From NCBI GenBank assembly GCA_037178625.1, contig CM074130.1, forward strand, positions 1,798,001-1,862,000: a stretch of 64,000 bases of DNA, given 5' to 3'. The notes beneath the pieces are model-generated. The model saw only the letters and a program-made list of their open reading frames with translations. It searched no databases and was not told the DNA's origin. The DNA is from Skeletonema tropicum (Eukaryota > Bacillariophyta > Thalassiosirophyceae > Thalassiosirales > Thalassiosiraceae). Shown in pieces: positions 10,888 through 22,479 of the stretch. Position 1 is the stretch's first letter. Every line of letters begins with the position of its first letter. Position numbers and translations under genes: made by a program.

Positions 10888-12081
10888 ATGACAAAGATGT
10901 TGTCGAACTTTTTGAGATGTTGCGTTCTTACCATCCTTTTTGAATTAGTTGCCGGAAATGCGACAGGAGATGATGAGTTCATAGTTGCTGGTTATCTTCC
11001 AGACTATCGAAGTTATATGAACATCAATGCAACCTCACTTCATCTCACTGATGTGATGCTATTCTCGCTTACTCCAGAAGCAGTTACTCGATATGCTGAA
11101 TCTTCATCAGCGGCAGGATGTTGCCTCTCAGAAAATCATTACTCATTACTTCGGGAAGCAAGATCATACAAACTTGAACAAACTAAATCGAGACTCCGCT
11201 TATTTATAACCATCGGTGGCGGCGGAAGAAGTGACGGATTTGGAATCATTGTTACCGGCAGCCCCAGTGACAGACACCAATTTTTACTAGGACTAATCAA
11301 GATTTGGTGAGTCACTTCTTATTGGAGCTAATCACATCCACTTGATGATAAGTTCCAAAAACTAAAAATGAACGTTTCACTGCAACATTCTACTCCAATA
11401 CACAGCAAAGGAAACGATTTTGACGGAATTGATTTTGATTTTGAAAATATCCAAACGTTTGGTCAATGGGAAGCATATTTACAATTTTTAGTCCAAGCAT
11501 CTACATACCTGCATAAGCACAACCTATTGGTCACAGTTGCATTGCATCCCGGTCAGTTCCTCCCAAAACGTGTCTGCCAGAGCTTAGACCGTGTTCACGT
11601 CATGGCGTATGACATGGTTGCACAGTCTCAAAACTCACATGCGCCTTTCCAGTCAGTGAAAAATGTCATGTCGTCGTTTGCTTCAAACGGGTGTCCTTCT
11701 CCCAAGTTGATAATGGGATTGCCTGCTTATGCACGTCATGAAAGCAATCCTGGCTTGGTGAAGACATATGAGGAAGTTATAAATGAGTTCATTAGTTCTG
11801 AGCAAGAAGATACACCAGAGCAAAGGCATGTAAAAAGTGCGATCAATGAGTTGAACTTTTGGAAAGGGTATCGTTTTGACTCGGCGTATGATGTCAGAGT
11901 AAAAAGCGAATATGCTAAACAAAAGAATTATGGTGGAGTGTTTCTTTGGGAAATCGGTCAAGATAAACAATTATCAGGTGTGGCAGATGGGGGCATTCTT
12001 GTCGAGTCCCTCTCTTCAGTCGCTCAATCCAGAGATTTGGGGAAGCATGAAAGAGAAGAGACCATGAAAGAGGAACTCTAA
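10888..12081 (+). CDS. secreted glycoside hydrolase family 18 (chitinase-like) protein
   Basis: Two exons, 10888-11306 and 11406-12081, are joined by a 99-bp GT-AG intron and give 364 residues. The junction codon TG|C restores the frame, reading KICKGNDFDGIDFDFE. That segment contains the GH18 catalytic motif DxxDxDxE (DGIDFDFE), whose final Glu is the acid/base. Residues 1-24 form a signal peptide (LSNFLRCCVLTILFELVAG), so the product is secreted or enters the endomembrane system. Other GH18 landmarks are VAGYLPDYRSY at the N terminus, LFITIGGGG, VHVMAYDM and GGVFLWEIGQD. GH18 enzymes hydrolyse chitin or related N-acetylglucosamine polymers; some centric diatoms make chitin fibres, so cell-wall remodelling is plausible. 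There is no chitin-binding domain, and activity is inferred. Confidence 0.85.
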
Positions 12082-12204
12082 GATGCTGAACGCTATTGTA
12101 ATGCTCGAGCTTCTAAGTATTAATTCGCTCTTCAAATCAATCACCTTGCCAGGCTGATACCCTGGGCGCTGCCATACTCTTCGATGGAGATAAGAGAAGA
12201 GAGA

Positions 12205-12797
12205 AGATACTACAGTCGCAGCACCAGTATTGTCCGATGGTGTTACGCCTACTTATTCTATATATTGTAGTCGGACAATACTTACCTGTGATCGGACAGT
12301 TTGCGTACAGGTTGGTGTATGTAGGCATAACATGTACTAGTACTGATTATTGGGGCCAAAGCTAGTGAGGAAAGATGATTGTCTTTCGCTTCCTGTACAC
12401 ATTTTAGACATGCTTTATGAAATGATCCACCAATTAGACCGCTGAAAGTGTCTGTGTCTGTAATGTCTCTCTAGAGACCTGCAGCTTCGTCAATACGCGG
12501 AAGACACCGCCCGTGTGCAAATTACTTACATTTACAGCAGCGGTGATTCCCAAGCATAATACATCAATTGCGTTGCAAAGAGAGCCGGCGGCACTTGGGA
12601 GTGTTGGATCAATGTCAATTACTCTTTATGCAGTGTATTAGAAATGTTATTGTCATGCAAGTTACTCATCACTTTGCCGCCTACTACGTATCTACCCATA
12701 GGTACTGGTAAGTAGGTGTTCACCCAATTTCACTCGGACAATAACTGTGATCAGACAATTTGCGAACAGGACAATACTGGTGCTGCGACTGTATCTT
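12205..12797. repeat. inverted/direct repeat pair upstream of syntaxin gene
   Basis: A 23-bp perfect inverted repeat lies at 12213-12235 and 12769-12791, extended by GAAGATA/TATCTTC flanks. Inside it, a direct repeat of about 37-41 bp occurs at 12271-12311 and 12734-12770. Both include the 10-mer TCGGACAATA, which also occurs inverted at 12228-12237. The span is 0.6 kb and non-coding. It could be a small TIR element with subterminal repeats or a rearranged promoter block for the gene starting at 12886. The interval 12082-12885 otherwise contains no supported gene. Confidence 0.6.
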
Positions 12798-12885
12798 CCC
12801 TTACTCGTTTCTCTTTTCCCCCGTCTCAACTAAAATCCTTCCTCCTACCTCATCTTCCAGAATCCAAAAAAAGAAAGAAGTGACC

Positions 12886-14044
12886 ATGGCGTCGAGAGAC
12901 CTTACCTCTGCGTTTATCGAACGCCGGACGGCAACAAATAGAAGACGGAAATCATCTGGGCCTTCAAGCCCATCAAAAATAAAGCCATTTGGTGAGTGGG
13001 ATTTCTAGCCTCAGCTTTAAATAGGATTCAACCTGTTCTGTGGCGCTCGGTCATTTTTGTTTATTTTTTACTCACAAGATATGAACACTACTACCAATAA
13101 ACGTATGCAGGAATATCTAAGAAGCATCATGATTACGATGATATTGCTATGGAAGACGGTAGCAGCAGTTTGTATGCATCATCGTCATCAACTCTTCCAC
13201 CCGACTGGGTAAATGATGTTGACGCAGTTAACGCGGCAATATCCGACATACACCGCCTTATGTCAGAATTACAATCAATGCACGCATCGCGTATCGGGAC
13301 GGTATTTGGACGAGACTTGGACACCATGGAGCGACAAATAGAGCGGAAAACGACAGATATCACTACATTATTCAGAAAGGCTGAACGGAACCTAAAGAAA
13401 GTTGGGGCATCGACGCGCATGGCGGGAGGAGAAGAATCTACCGTAGGTGCCAATGTTCAACGCAGCCTTGCGATGCAATTGCAGGAGTTATCCTCGGATT
13501 TTAGACAGAAACAACGAAAGTACTTGGCTGATGTGAAAGCTCAAAAGTCAGGGGGGCTCGTCGAGAGCGAGGCAATGTTCGGTATCAATCTCGAGGACGA
13601 CGGCACTCTACAGAATAATAATGATTACAGTTTCGGGGGTGCACAACAAATGTCGGTAGTTGATGATCTCACTGCGGAAATTCAATCGCGAGATAAGGAA
13701 ATCTCGGCAATTGCCAAAAATATCGAGGAGTTGGGTGCAATCTTCAAGGAGTTGGCCGTGGTAAGTGTGTCATTGTATTGTTGTCTTCCTTCTTCCCACC
13801 ACTTCGCTCAAATGCTCACAATGATACTGTCTCACTGCAGTTGGTAATCGATCAGGGAACCATACTCGATCGTATAGACTATAATATGGAAGCTGTTGTA
13901 GAGCACACCAAAACTGGAATCAAGCAGCTTGAGAAGGCAGAGAAAAGTCAAAAGAGTGCTAGGCCAATGAAGTGTATAATTTGCCTCCTTTGTACAATTA
14001 TGATTCTGTTGCTGATTCTCGTTATGAAGCATCGTCATCATTGA
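12886..14044 (+). CDS. syntaxin-16/Tlg2-type Qa-SNARE
   Basis: Three exons (12886-12991, 13111-13760, 13841-14044) with GT-AG introns give 319 residues. The N terminus MASRDLTSAFIERRTA resembles STX16 (MATRRLTDAF). The Habc region begins after LPPDWVNDVDAVN, as in STX16. The SNARE motif starts near EIQSRDKEISAIAKNIEEL and contains the central Gln (LVIDQGTILDRIDYN), followed by KQLEKAEKSQKS and a C-terminal membrane anchor (CIICLLCTIMILLLILVM). It therefore fits a tail-anchored trans-Golgi/endosome Qa-SNARE for endosome-to-TGN fusion. The second intron splits the SNARE motif just before LVIDQG. STX5 was considered, but the linker and the zero-layer neighbourhood match STX16/Tlg2 better. Confidence 0.87.
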
Positions 14045-14199
14045 ATTGTGCCGGTACATGCGTGGCAGATTAACTTCTTCACATAGATGATGTGCACTGC
14101 TACTACTTTTTAATATGTTATGTTACAATACAATTGATTTGTCTACTTCTCGCCTCCTTCAATTTCGATTCAAACACGTCCTTTGTCCATTCATCCTGT

Positions 14200-15360
14200 T
14201 CACAATCCTTTAGCTTCGTCCAATCCAAGCGACAAATTCAGATTTTGAACAGCTGCTCCGCTGGCGCCCTTGCCGAGGTTATCAAGTCTTGCACATAACA
14301 CCATCCTTCCTTCTTCATCATTATCGAACACAAACAACTCAAGATTGTTGGTATTGGCAAGTGTATCTGGACGCAAAAAGGCACCACGTTCAAGGAGTCC
14401 AGCCTCCTTAGCACCACTTTCTCCCAATGGCTGTACTTTGACAAATGTCGATCCATCATAGTGCTTTGAGAGAACGTCATGGATGTCTTTACCAGTAGCA
14501 CCCTCTTTTAAGATAGAGTAGTGAAGAGGGACCGATACGACCATTCCCTGGGCGAATGTCGCGACAGCAGGCTGGAAGATTGGTTGGTACTTAAGGCCGG
14601 TGTATTTCGCCATTTCTTTTTGCAATAAACACATGTTAGTAGGTATACCATTTCGCTGCAAAGAAGCAAGCACATATGACAATCATGGTTGACACTACTT
14701 ACCTGGGAGATGTTTGTGATTCATTGAGTATCCATATGCTCCCCATGGTTCGTGCTCATCGCTCTCGTATATCCCAATGAGTGCATTTCCACCTCCAGAA
14801 TAGCCCGATACGGCATTCACAGTAATAGGAGCATCCTCAGGAATGATACCTGCGTCGACAAGAGGCTTTACTAAAGCAATGAAGCCAGTGGGATAGCATC
14901 CAGGATTGGAAATACGCTTGCTGGATATGACGGCATCTTTTTGAGAATTGGAAAGCTCTGGGAATCCATACGTCCACTCATCATCGACACGAAACGCAGT
15001 GGATGCATCAATGACGACAGTGTTGTCGTTTTCAACCATAGACGCTGCCTCCTTCGACGCTTCATCTGGCAAACAAAGGATAACACAATCTGCCTCATTG
15101 ATCAATCTCTTCCTCTCATTTACATCCTTTCGGAGTTCATCTGCGATAGAAATGATTTCCAAGTCATCACGGCCGGCAAGACGATCGCGAACTTGCAATC
15201 CTGTAGTGCCAGCCTCCCCATCGATGAAAATCTTCTTCTTGTCGTATAGTTGTGTAGAAGACAGCCGAGAGTTGATGGATGTCGTAGAGAATGCATCGAC
15301 ATAATCGTTGGACGATGCAACAAAGGCGGCAAGAATAACAGAGAGAGCGTAAGAATTCAT
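14200..15360 (-). CDS. argC: N-acetyl-gamma-glutamyl-phosphate reductase, plastid-targeted
   Basis: Two exons, 15360-14703 and 14615-14200, give 357 residues. The enzyme reduces N-acetylglutamyl phosphate with NADPH, the third step of arginine synthesis. The dinucleotide loop (FIDGEAGTTGLQVRDRL), the active-site Cys in SNPGCYPTG and the C-terminal LGKGASGAAVQNLNL are all present. The N terminus MNSYALSVILAAFVASSNDY is a signal peptide ending near VDAFST, the diatom plastid motif around a cleavage-site Phe. The 87-bp intron has the perfect branch sequence TACTAAC and ends in AAAAAG|AAATGG, giving HLPEMAKYTG. An earlier CTTTGCAG acceptor would bring an immediate stop (HLPAKWYTY then TAA), so it is not used for the full protein. 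The gene is head-to-head with the HisIE gene, 326 bp away. Confidence 0.92.
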
Positions 15361-15686
15361 GATTTGATTAGGGAGATATAGCCAGCCAGTCAACACTGTA
15401 TTATGATGATGGTGTGTATCACAATCTACGCTATTTATGGCTATGGCAGCTGGTGAAATTTCATGATCACTTTCCTCGACATCACCATCGTTCCATCGTT
15501 GAGTTCGCAAAAAAAGATTTCAAGATATCTCAGTCAAGTTATGAGCTCAATGGTTGCGCGGGCCGGGGGCTCTCCGCCCTCCGATTATTTCCTTCACTTC
15601 TTCACCTCCCCTGCCTACCTCACCTCCACCTCCTCACCTCAACTTGTAGTTGTAGCTTGCTCCTCTCTACTATACTTACTTTCACG
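15361..15686. promoter_or_regulatory. shared divergent promoter region of argC and HisIE genes
   Basis: 326 bp separate the start codons of two divergent amino-acid biosynthesis genes. The plus-strand frame upstream of 15687 is open but reads as low-quality sequence. No specific operator was recognised. Shared regulation is an inference from the arrangement only. Confidence 0.4.
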
Positions 15687-17177
15687 ATGGTGTGCCTTCC
15701 GTACCCGACGTTCCTAAAGTCTCCCACGTCGTCTCCCGACGCGCTGTCGCTCTCGGCAGTGGGTCGAGCACGCATCCACCCTCAGGCCGACGATGACAAC
15801 AGCTATCAACAAATCGTCTCCAAATGCATGCAACAATCTCAGGTTCCAGAAGACACCAAAGAAAACAAGCAAACTCGGAAAAAGTACATGAAACAGGGTG
15901 TGCAGCTTGCTTCTGATTTCTTATCTTTGAAACTCAACTTGGATGTTTCCATTGTTGATGTCGAGATAGTATTATCAGCTGCAAATATAGTGGAAAGTGA
16001 TGGTTGTTTGGCATGCTGCTTCTTGGATGCTGGTTGTCAGTACATTGTGGTGCAAGTTCAAGGCGAGGAGGGTTTGACACGAGCTCTGGAGGCGATTGAA
16101 GTCAGTCGTCTTCCCCGAGAACGCATCATTCTTGACTATCAACTTCCTCCCGATCAAAAGTTCATCCAACAAGTGACTGATGTATCATCACAGGTAGGAA
16201 CGATATGTGTCAACATGAGTGAAGGAAGCTGTAGTGACGTGTTGCAGACAATTTCGACATGGGAGCAAAAGACCAAGCTTGTGGTAGAGCTATCTAACGA
16301 TACTGTGCAATCTGCCGAGCTGAACGAGTTAGTATCCAGCGTTTCCAAAGCAATGGGCGAAGACAAAGGTGCTATTGCACTTGTGGACCCAACTGCAGAA
16401 CAATTGGGTCTGGCATATGCAGCTTGCATGAAGACAGACCGCGAAGATGGTCTTTATACTACCGTTGTTTGTACAAGAAGCAATGAGGCATTGGGTTTGG
16501 TGTATTCTTCCAAGGTATGTTTGTATATCACTTGTTTTTGCGCTTTTTCTCTTCCCTTGATCCTCTTTTTCTGAGATGGTATTGTAATGAAACGATTTTA
16601 TTCTCTTCTATGCATCATACAGGAATCTATCGTTGCTGCTTTGAAATGTGCAAGAGGTGTATACTATTCTCGCTCGCGCAATGGTCTTTGGCGTAAGGGG
16701 GATACCTCTGGCCACTACCAAACCCTTCACCGCATAGATGTTGACTGTGATGGAGATGCGTTGCGGTTTACTGTCACACAGAACGGTCATGATGTTAAAG
16801 CATTTTGTCACTTGGGTACGCTCACTTGCTGGGGAGAACCACGTGGTATACGTCATTTGGAAGGCACATTGCAGCAACGCTTGGTCGAAGCACCCGCTGG
16901 ATCGTACACAAAACGGCTATTTGAGGATGAGACTCTCTTACGTGACAAACTTGTTGAGGAGGCGCAAGAACTGAGTGAGCCAGGGAGCAAGCAAGATGTT
17001 GCAGGAGAATTGGCAGATGTGCTTTATTTTGCAATGGTGAGGGCAACCAAGGCAGGAGTGAGCATTGATGATGCTGTAATGGAGTTGGATCGGAGAGCGA
17101 AAAAGGTAACAAGAAGACAGGGCGATAGCAAGGCATTCAGAATCAAAGCGGGTGAGCAGATCTTGGGCAAGAAATAG
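15687..17177 (+). CDS. bifunctional phosphoribosyl-AMP cyclohydrolase/phosphoribosyl-ATP diphosphatase (HisI-HisE) with N-terminal extension
   Basis: Exons 15687-16514 and 16623-17177 join in phase 0 (SSK|ESIVAALK) to give 460 residues. The C-terminal 190 residues hold HisI (KCARGVYYSRSRNGLWRKG, then the metal-site part DVDCDGDALRF and HDVKAFCHLG) and HisE (LRDKLVEEAQELSE, ELADVLYFAMV). They catalyse steps 2 and 3 of histidine synthesis. The first 270 residues match neither enzyme but resemble in size and position the N-terminal region of fungal His4 proteins (for example LPRERIILDYQLP, GLYTTVVCTRSNEALGLVYSS). No HisD domain follows, unlike fungal His4. ATG 15687 is chosen because the upstream extension looks non-coding; no clear plastid signal is seen at this start. 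The gene nearly touches the convergent gene ending at 17221. Confidence 0.88.
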
Positions 17178-17220
17178 AAGAACTATGCATGCAACAAATA
17201 TACGTTAACTTAAAAGTTTC

Positions 17221-20200
17221 TTAACAAGAAGATATCCCAACCCTAATCGCAGATTGACGCAAGATTGATGAATCCAGTGATGCGGTCAAGTTAGGAAAGA
17301 CTGAACAAAAATGAAACAGAGCGCGACTAGACTCGAGCTGAACGGCGTTATTGTTCCTGTGGCTCTTCATCACTACCAAAACCAATTTCAGGGCTTCTTC
17401 GGCTTCCGCGGCCTGGATAGGACGTGCCGATACTCCATAGGATGGATGAGCTCTTGTTGTGAAAGAGCACAGAATCCGACACCCCACAGCTTGAAGAGAA
17501 GATGAACGAGGTTTACCCTTCATCAGAGAAGTGACGAACTGAATTCCACCACAAACTTTGAGCTGCTCAGTATTATCGGCGTTATCATTGATCATTTCTG
17601 CCAATAATTCGAGACCACCTTCTGCTAAGATGACTTCTCGGGGCGCTGCTAAGAAGTCTACAACTGTTTTCATTCCACCGCCCTCGGCAATTTTGCGCTT
17701 ATTTTCTTGATTGTCAGTCAGCAACAGTCTCAGTATAGTCAGTGTGGACATTGCCACCTCGGCATCAATATTTGCACATTCCAAGACTGCTAACAAAGTC
17801 TTCATGGACAGCGAATAGTCGCTAATTAACATCTTCGCGTCTTCATCCATGGCCAAATTAGCAAGCAATCCGCATGCTGCGACAAGAAATCCCATTTCCT
17901 TGTTTGAATACATACCATCGATGATGACTGGCAGCACATTCAGAGAAGTAACCAGCTCGATGGTCTCTTGTCTTCTCTCTTCGTTGGAGAGAAAGTTTTG
18001 AAGGATGAGGCAGACATCTTTCATCACATCAAACTTCTTGGGATTTCTTTTCATTGACTCAATGACTCCTTCGACCCCTTTGACGTTTTGAATATCACTG
18101 TGCTTGGTAAAATCGTATGACAAGGCTCGAAAGATTACCAAGCTCGCCTGTTGCACTCTCGAGTTGTGCGCATTGGAATACATTGACTCGATAATCAAGT
18201 CTAGTAGACCCTCTTGTACAATTGATGTGCCCACGGATGGGTTGACAGCAATCATATCCACGAGAAGATTGATAGCCTCGGCTATGAAAGCCGTTTTCCG
18301 CGGGTGCTGATTTATAGAAATGTGAACCATTTTGAGACCCCCAAGCTTGACGATTGTAGAACACGTCTTGATGCTCGTGACCAAGTAACGTAGATGCTCG
18401 CATGCACTAGTTTGCAATTTATAATTGTGAAGATTTTTCAAAGCCGTAATGATGATCAGCCTGATCTGATTACCAACTGCATCATTTTTCAACGCCTTCT
18501 TCAACGGACGCAAGACGTGCTTGATTTCAGGAATGATTTTCACACCCGAAGCATTTTTCTCGGGTAAGCTGTCCTCCGCACCTTCTGCAGTCTTGTTCAT
18601 CTGCAGTTATTTTTTCAACCTTACGTCGCTTTCGCTTTGGTGATTGCGGGTCGGATAACAATGCTTCCTGTTGCACCAATGGCTGCACTATCGAAGGAAA
18701 CTGGATGTATAGATTAAGCAGTGCTTGGCAGCCCGTCGAGCTGAACAAGGCTATTTGTTTTGTGGCGATTTATGGCTGCTAGAGCCAGGGCACTTGCGAC
18801 CTTGGCTTGCTCAACGTCGTCCACAGACAAGTTTCGAATCACCGAGCATGAACCCGCCAGTAGTTGAGGCAGATTAGGATTATTTCTCATCTCGGAAACG
18901 GCAAAATTGAGTAGCTGGGAGTTGTTGTCACTCCTGTTCTTCGTCAAGGAAGATAGTAATCCAAATCCAGTAGCAAGCAAATCTTTGTCATGGCTTTTGC
19001 GTTTCAGGAAGCCTTAACGCAACATCCACACCACCTTGTTCGACCATCTTTGCGACGTTGTCCTCGTTGTCCGACGAGACGCGCTTCAACGCAATTAGAG
19101 CGGACTTTGACACACCTTCGTCAGGATTTGTAGTAAGAATTCCAAATAGAATGGCAATGGAGGAGCTGTTGCCTCCAATTTCTTTACTGATATCACCATC
19201 GATAGCGAGGTTTCCCAGCAGTCCGCAAGCACATTCAACCAAGTCAGTATCCACTTGTGACGACATAGCACCGACAATTACCTGGAAAAATACCGTTAGA
19301 TACAATCAAATCAATTGTATCGGATGAAATTTCATGATTGCAAATGATGTTCTGCAAAAAATGGCAACCCTCTTTGATGACTTCATTGCTGGTTTGATTA
19401 ACCTTCATCGATTCTATGACAGAAGTATGTTGCATTGATATTGTTGCAGATCCAATGATTTGAAAAGTCGTAGGACATAGCTCGGAACACGGAAATAGCC
19501 GATGTGCAGACTTGTACATGTTGGTCGTGGAAGTTCATTGATTTCAATACAAGTGGAAGACAACCACTACGCAAAATGGTGACGATGGACGGAGGGTGAA
19601 CCCAAACTAAATCTGCTAAGAAAGCGTTTGCTGCTGCTTGAACACTACTCTTTTCGGTATGATCATTCATTGCTTTTGACACCATTTTGAGAGCCCCCAG
19701 TTTGATGGCCTTTTCCGCATTTTCGATGGTCTTGACAATGAAACGCAGGTGCTCACATGCAGTTTCTTGGACTTTTGCGTCGTCGGCCATTTCGAAAGCT
19801 TTTTTCATTATAAGCAGAATCACATTTCCAACAGGATCGCCCTTGATTTTCTTTCGATTGATGAAAGCGTCGCAATCAACATCGCCTATGTCGTCACTAG
19901 CTTGCGCGGAGATTTCCATCAACCTTTCCTCCCTCGTTTTGAGTTTCTTGAGCTTCTTTTTCTTTTTGGGTTTCTTGTGCTTCTTTGACGAATCCTCTCC
20001 ATCGATAAGGAAATGTTTGCGCTTCGATTTACTAGCATTGGCATTTGCTGGTGGAGCAAATCTCATGTAGGGGCACTTCCTTTTGTCACAACCCTGTTTT
20101 AGCAAACCACGTCCGCCAAATTTACGCTTGTCGCAGCAAGCATAACATTTCCCACAATCTTCCTTCACCTTGCAAGCACTACACTCCCCGCACCTAAACT

Positions 20201-21861
20201 TACGCTTGTACTCTAAAGCAGCGCATTCACAACACTTCCAGGTCGCGGTAGTGGGAATGCCGGGTAATGGTGGTATATGGCATTCGCAGTGAAACGCCTG
20301 TTGTGAAATAAATAAAGAAAGGAGCAGAAAATAAGTAGGTTGAGCGCTTTCACAACAGAATGCGGAACACCGCAGCAAAGTGAGTAATACTAACCTTTTC
20401 GCAGAAATCACAACACACCAGATTACCACCATTTCGACAGATGTAACAGTCATCGTCATGAACACCTGTAAACAATGGCTTCGCTTTCTTTTCCTTCGGG
20501 ACGCTCCTCCGCTTGCTCTCCTTGCAACTTGGGCATTTGAAACTGTTCGGTCTTGTTTCGAGAGGGGGGTCAAGACATTGCAAGTGGAACGAGTCATCAC
20601 AAATCTTACATGTGGTCCAATCCAGCTCTTTTTTAGCACTAGTGACTTCAGTCCCCTCACAAACTATGCACTCGAGTTTGGGAAACTGTACCACACACGT
20701 TACCTCGCGATCCCCCAAAACTGCCAATAAAGGCACTTGATACTTCGACCTATTCTCCTTCGGCGCCTTGGGCTTTTTACTACAATGCATACAAAACCAC
20801 TCTCCATCCGGAAGTGAGATAATCTTTGGTTTGTGGCAATCACTATGAAATACTTTTGGACATCCGTCGCAACAAATGAGATCCCCCCCTGTATGACATA
20901 CATTGCACTCGGCATCGTGCCCATCATCAATATCCTCGTCATCCTCCTCCTCATCTACCTCACCTCCATCTTCACCTATCACCACAGTGGCTCGCATGCC
21001 CCAATTTCTACACCTGCGAAAGATGCATTTCTGTCTGACAGAAGCCTCCTCGTCCGCAGCCATCTTTCTCCTACAATAAACGCAGGTTTCGCAATCCCAC
21101 TCTCGCTTGCATCCCTCGCAGCGTCCGCACGGTACACGTCGATTCTTCCCCTCCTTTTCGCATATAGTACACTTGAAGTCATCATCGGGATTAGCATCTT
21201 CAATGTTCAAATTACTGTCACAGGTAGAATGATACAACCTTTTACAAAAATCACACATGTGCAGTTCTCCCGTATCCTCCTGGCAAGTCCAACATGCATT
21301 CTTATTTTTCTTGATTTTTTTCTGCTTTGGTGGAGACTGATGGGTCTTAGTATTCTCTGTGGATGATTTGCTAATTTGTTCACTTTGCTCCGCGAGAAGG
21401 AAGTTTGTCGCACGTGCCGACCTTCCGGGCAACTGCCGCCGAGGTCCATCAACTGGAGGCTGACGATTGCGTGGTTTTTGCTGTTTCTTCTTCTTTTCTT
21501 CCTTGGCCTTTTTCAGTTCATCGGAAACTTTGTGAAGACCAAGTTGGGAGAGGCGGGCTTGATTGCGTGCGATGCGTTGTAGTCGGGCACGCTCGTATTC
21601 GGATAGGCCATCGTTGTTGGGTTCATCATCGCCTCCTTCGTTATCATCGTCATTATCATCATCTTCTTCTTCGCTACTGCTTTCATCCTCCTCATTGTCC
21701 GATTCAGATTCGCCAGAGTCGTCAGAGTCGCTGCCGATATTATCATCTCCATCATCTTCTTCAACTTCATCTGCCGACTCCGCTGAACCTTCTTCTGCGG
21801 AACCACCTTCCTCCTCGTCACCGCCCGAATTGAATTCTTCTTCTTCCTCCCGATCGTCCAT
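17221..21861 (-). CDS. PHD/CXXC zinc-finger protein with two ARM-repeat arrays (frame broken)
   Basis: Exon 1 is 21861-20395 and exon 2 starts at 20297 (98-bp intron across FCEK|AFHC). Residues 1-90 are acidic (Asp/Glu/Ser). Then follow a PHD finger near residue 190 (CWTCQEDTGELHMCDFC), a CXXC finger (CGRCEGCKREWDCETCVYC), two more PHD fingers (CNVCHTGGDLICCDGC; CIVCEGTEVTS), a fourth PHD (CYICRNGGNLVCCDFC) and a second CXXC (CGECSACKVKEDCGKCYACC). A Lys-rich linker leads into an ARM array, which is repeated as a second, diverged copy from about 18600 down to 17221 (both begin with ACEHLR(F/Y) near their start). PHD plus CXXC suggests binding of histone tails and CpG DNA in the nucleus. Exon 2 needs about five single-base frame changes (near 19450, 19282, 19011, 18733 and 18600-18625) to read through. 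Pseudogene, assembly error or frameshifting are all possible. Confidence 0.75.
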
Positions 21862-21996
21862 GTCGCCTGTTACTGAGATCGCCTTGCTATATTCTTACTT
21901 CAGCTGCTCCAGCTCTACGATCTCTACTGATGGTACATATTCGTATCTTTCATCAATTACATCAAGGGTTATGCTTCGGCGCTCGGACTCGAGTTG

Positions 21997-22266
21997 GCGA
22001 CTCGTGACTGCACCTGAGTCGTTTCAGGTGCAGTCACGAGTCGCAAAAATTGGTGTCTTCCTCGCACTTACTACCACAGGTATGGATTGAAGCAAACGAG
22101 CCTGACAATGGCCACTCCCAGCCCACTGCAATGGTAGCTCATGCTAAGAATCCCTTACAACCCTCTGTGTACTTCTACTACACAATAAACTGGTTGTTTC
22201 GTAGCGACTCGTGACTCGAGTTGCAGGTCGAGTCACGAGCCGTCAACTCGAGTCACGAGTCGCCAC
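21997..22266. mobile_element. hairpin-ended repeat element, copy 2 (inverted relative to copy 1)
   Basis: About 270 bp that is the reverse complement of the element at 858-1133. One end is a perfect 21-bp-stem hairpin (21997-22017 with 22024-22044, 6-nt loop). The other is a 20-bp-stem hairpin (22204-22223 with 22244-22263), whose loop carries an extra partial copy of GTCGAGTCACGAG. The interior shares CCCTTACAACCCTCTG and AATAAACTGGTTGTTTCG with copy 1. It lies in the divergent promoter region of the PHD/CXXC/ARM gene and the parvulin gene; the rest of 21862-22479 holds no gene. Confidence 0.75.
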
Positions 22267-22479
22267 AAAACATAGCGAGGTCGCAGCCTACGATAGCTAG
22301 AGCAGCGGCGGGCAGCAGGCAAGCCTCCACATCCCACATCCGCATAACTCTATCATCTTACGAAGTAGTGTCTAACTTATGGCTGGCCTTGTTGGCTCTT
22401 TCGAAGTCTACGATAGCAAGCAAGCAACCTCTCTACTAACAAACTAACGGTATTACCCTTGATTTCTTCCTCAACAACC

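Noticed and set aside
19398..20660. Separate gene for the middle part of the PHD/CXXC/ARM region
   Set aside because: Its first codons lie in exon 1 in a wrong frame and in the intron; it is exon 2 of the same gene, with frame breaks on its far side.
21563..22090. 175-codon Ser-rich plus-strand frame
   Set aside because: It is the antisense of the acidic Asp/Glu/Ser start of the PHD/CXXC/ARM protein.
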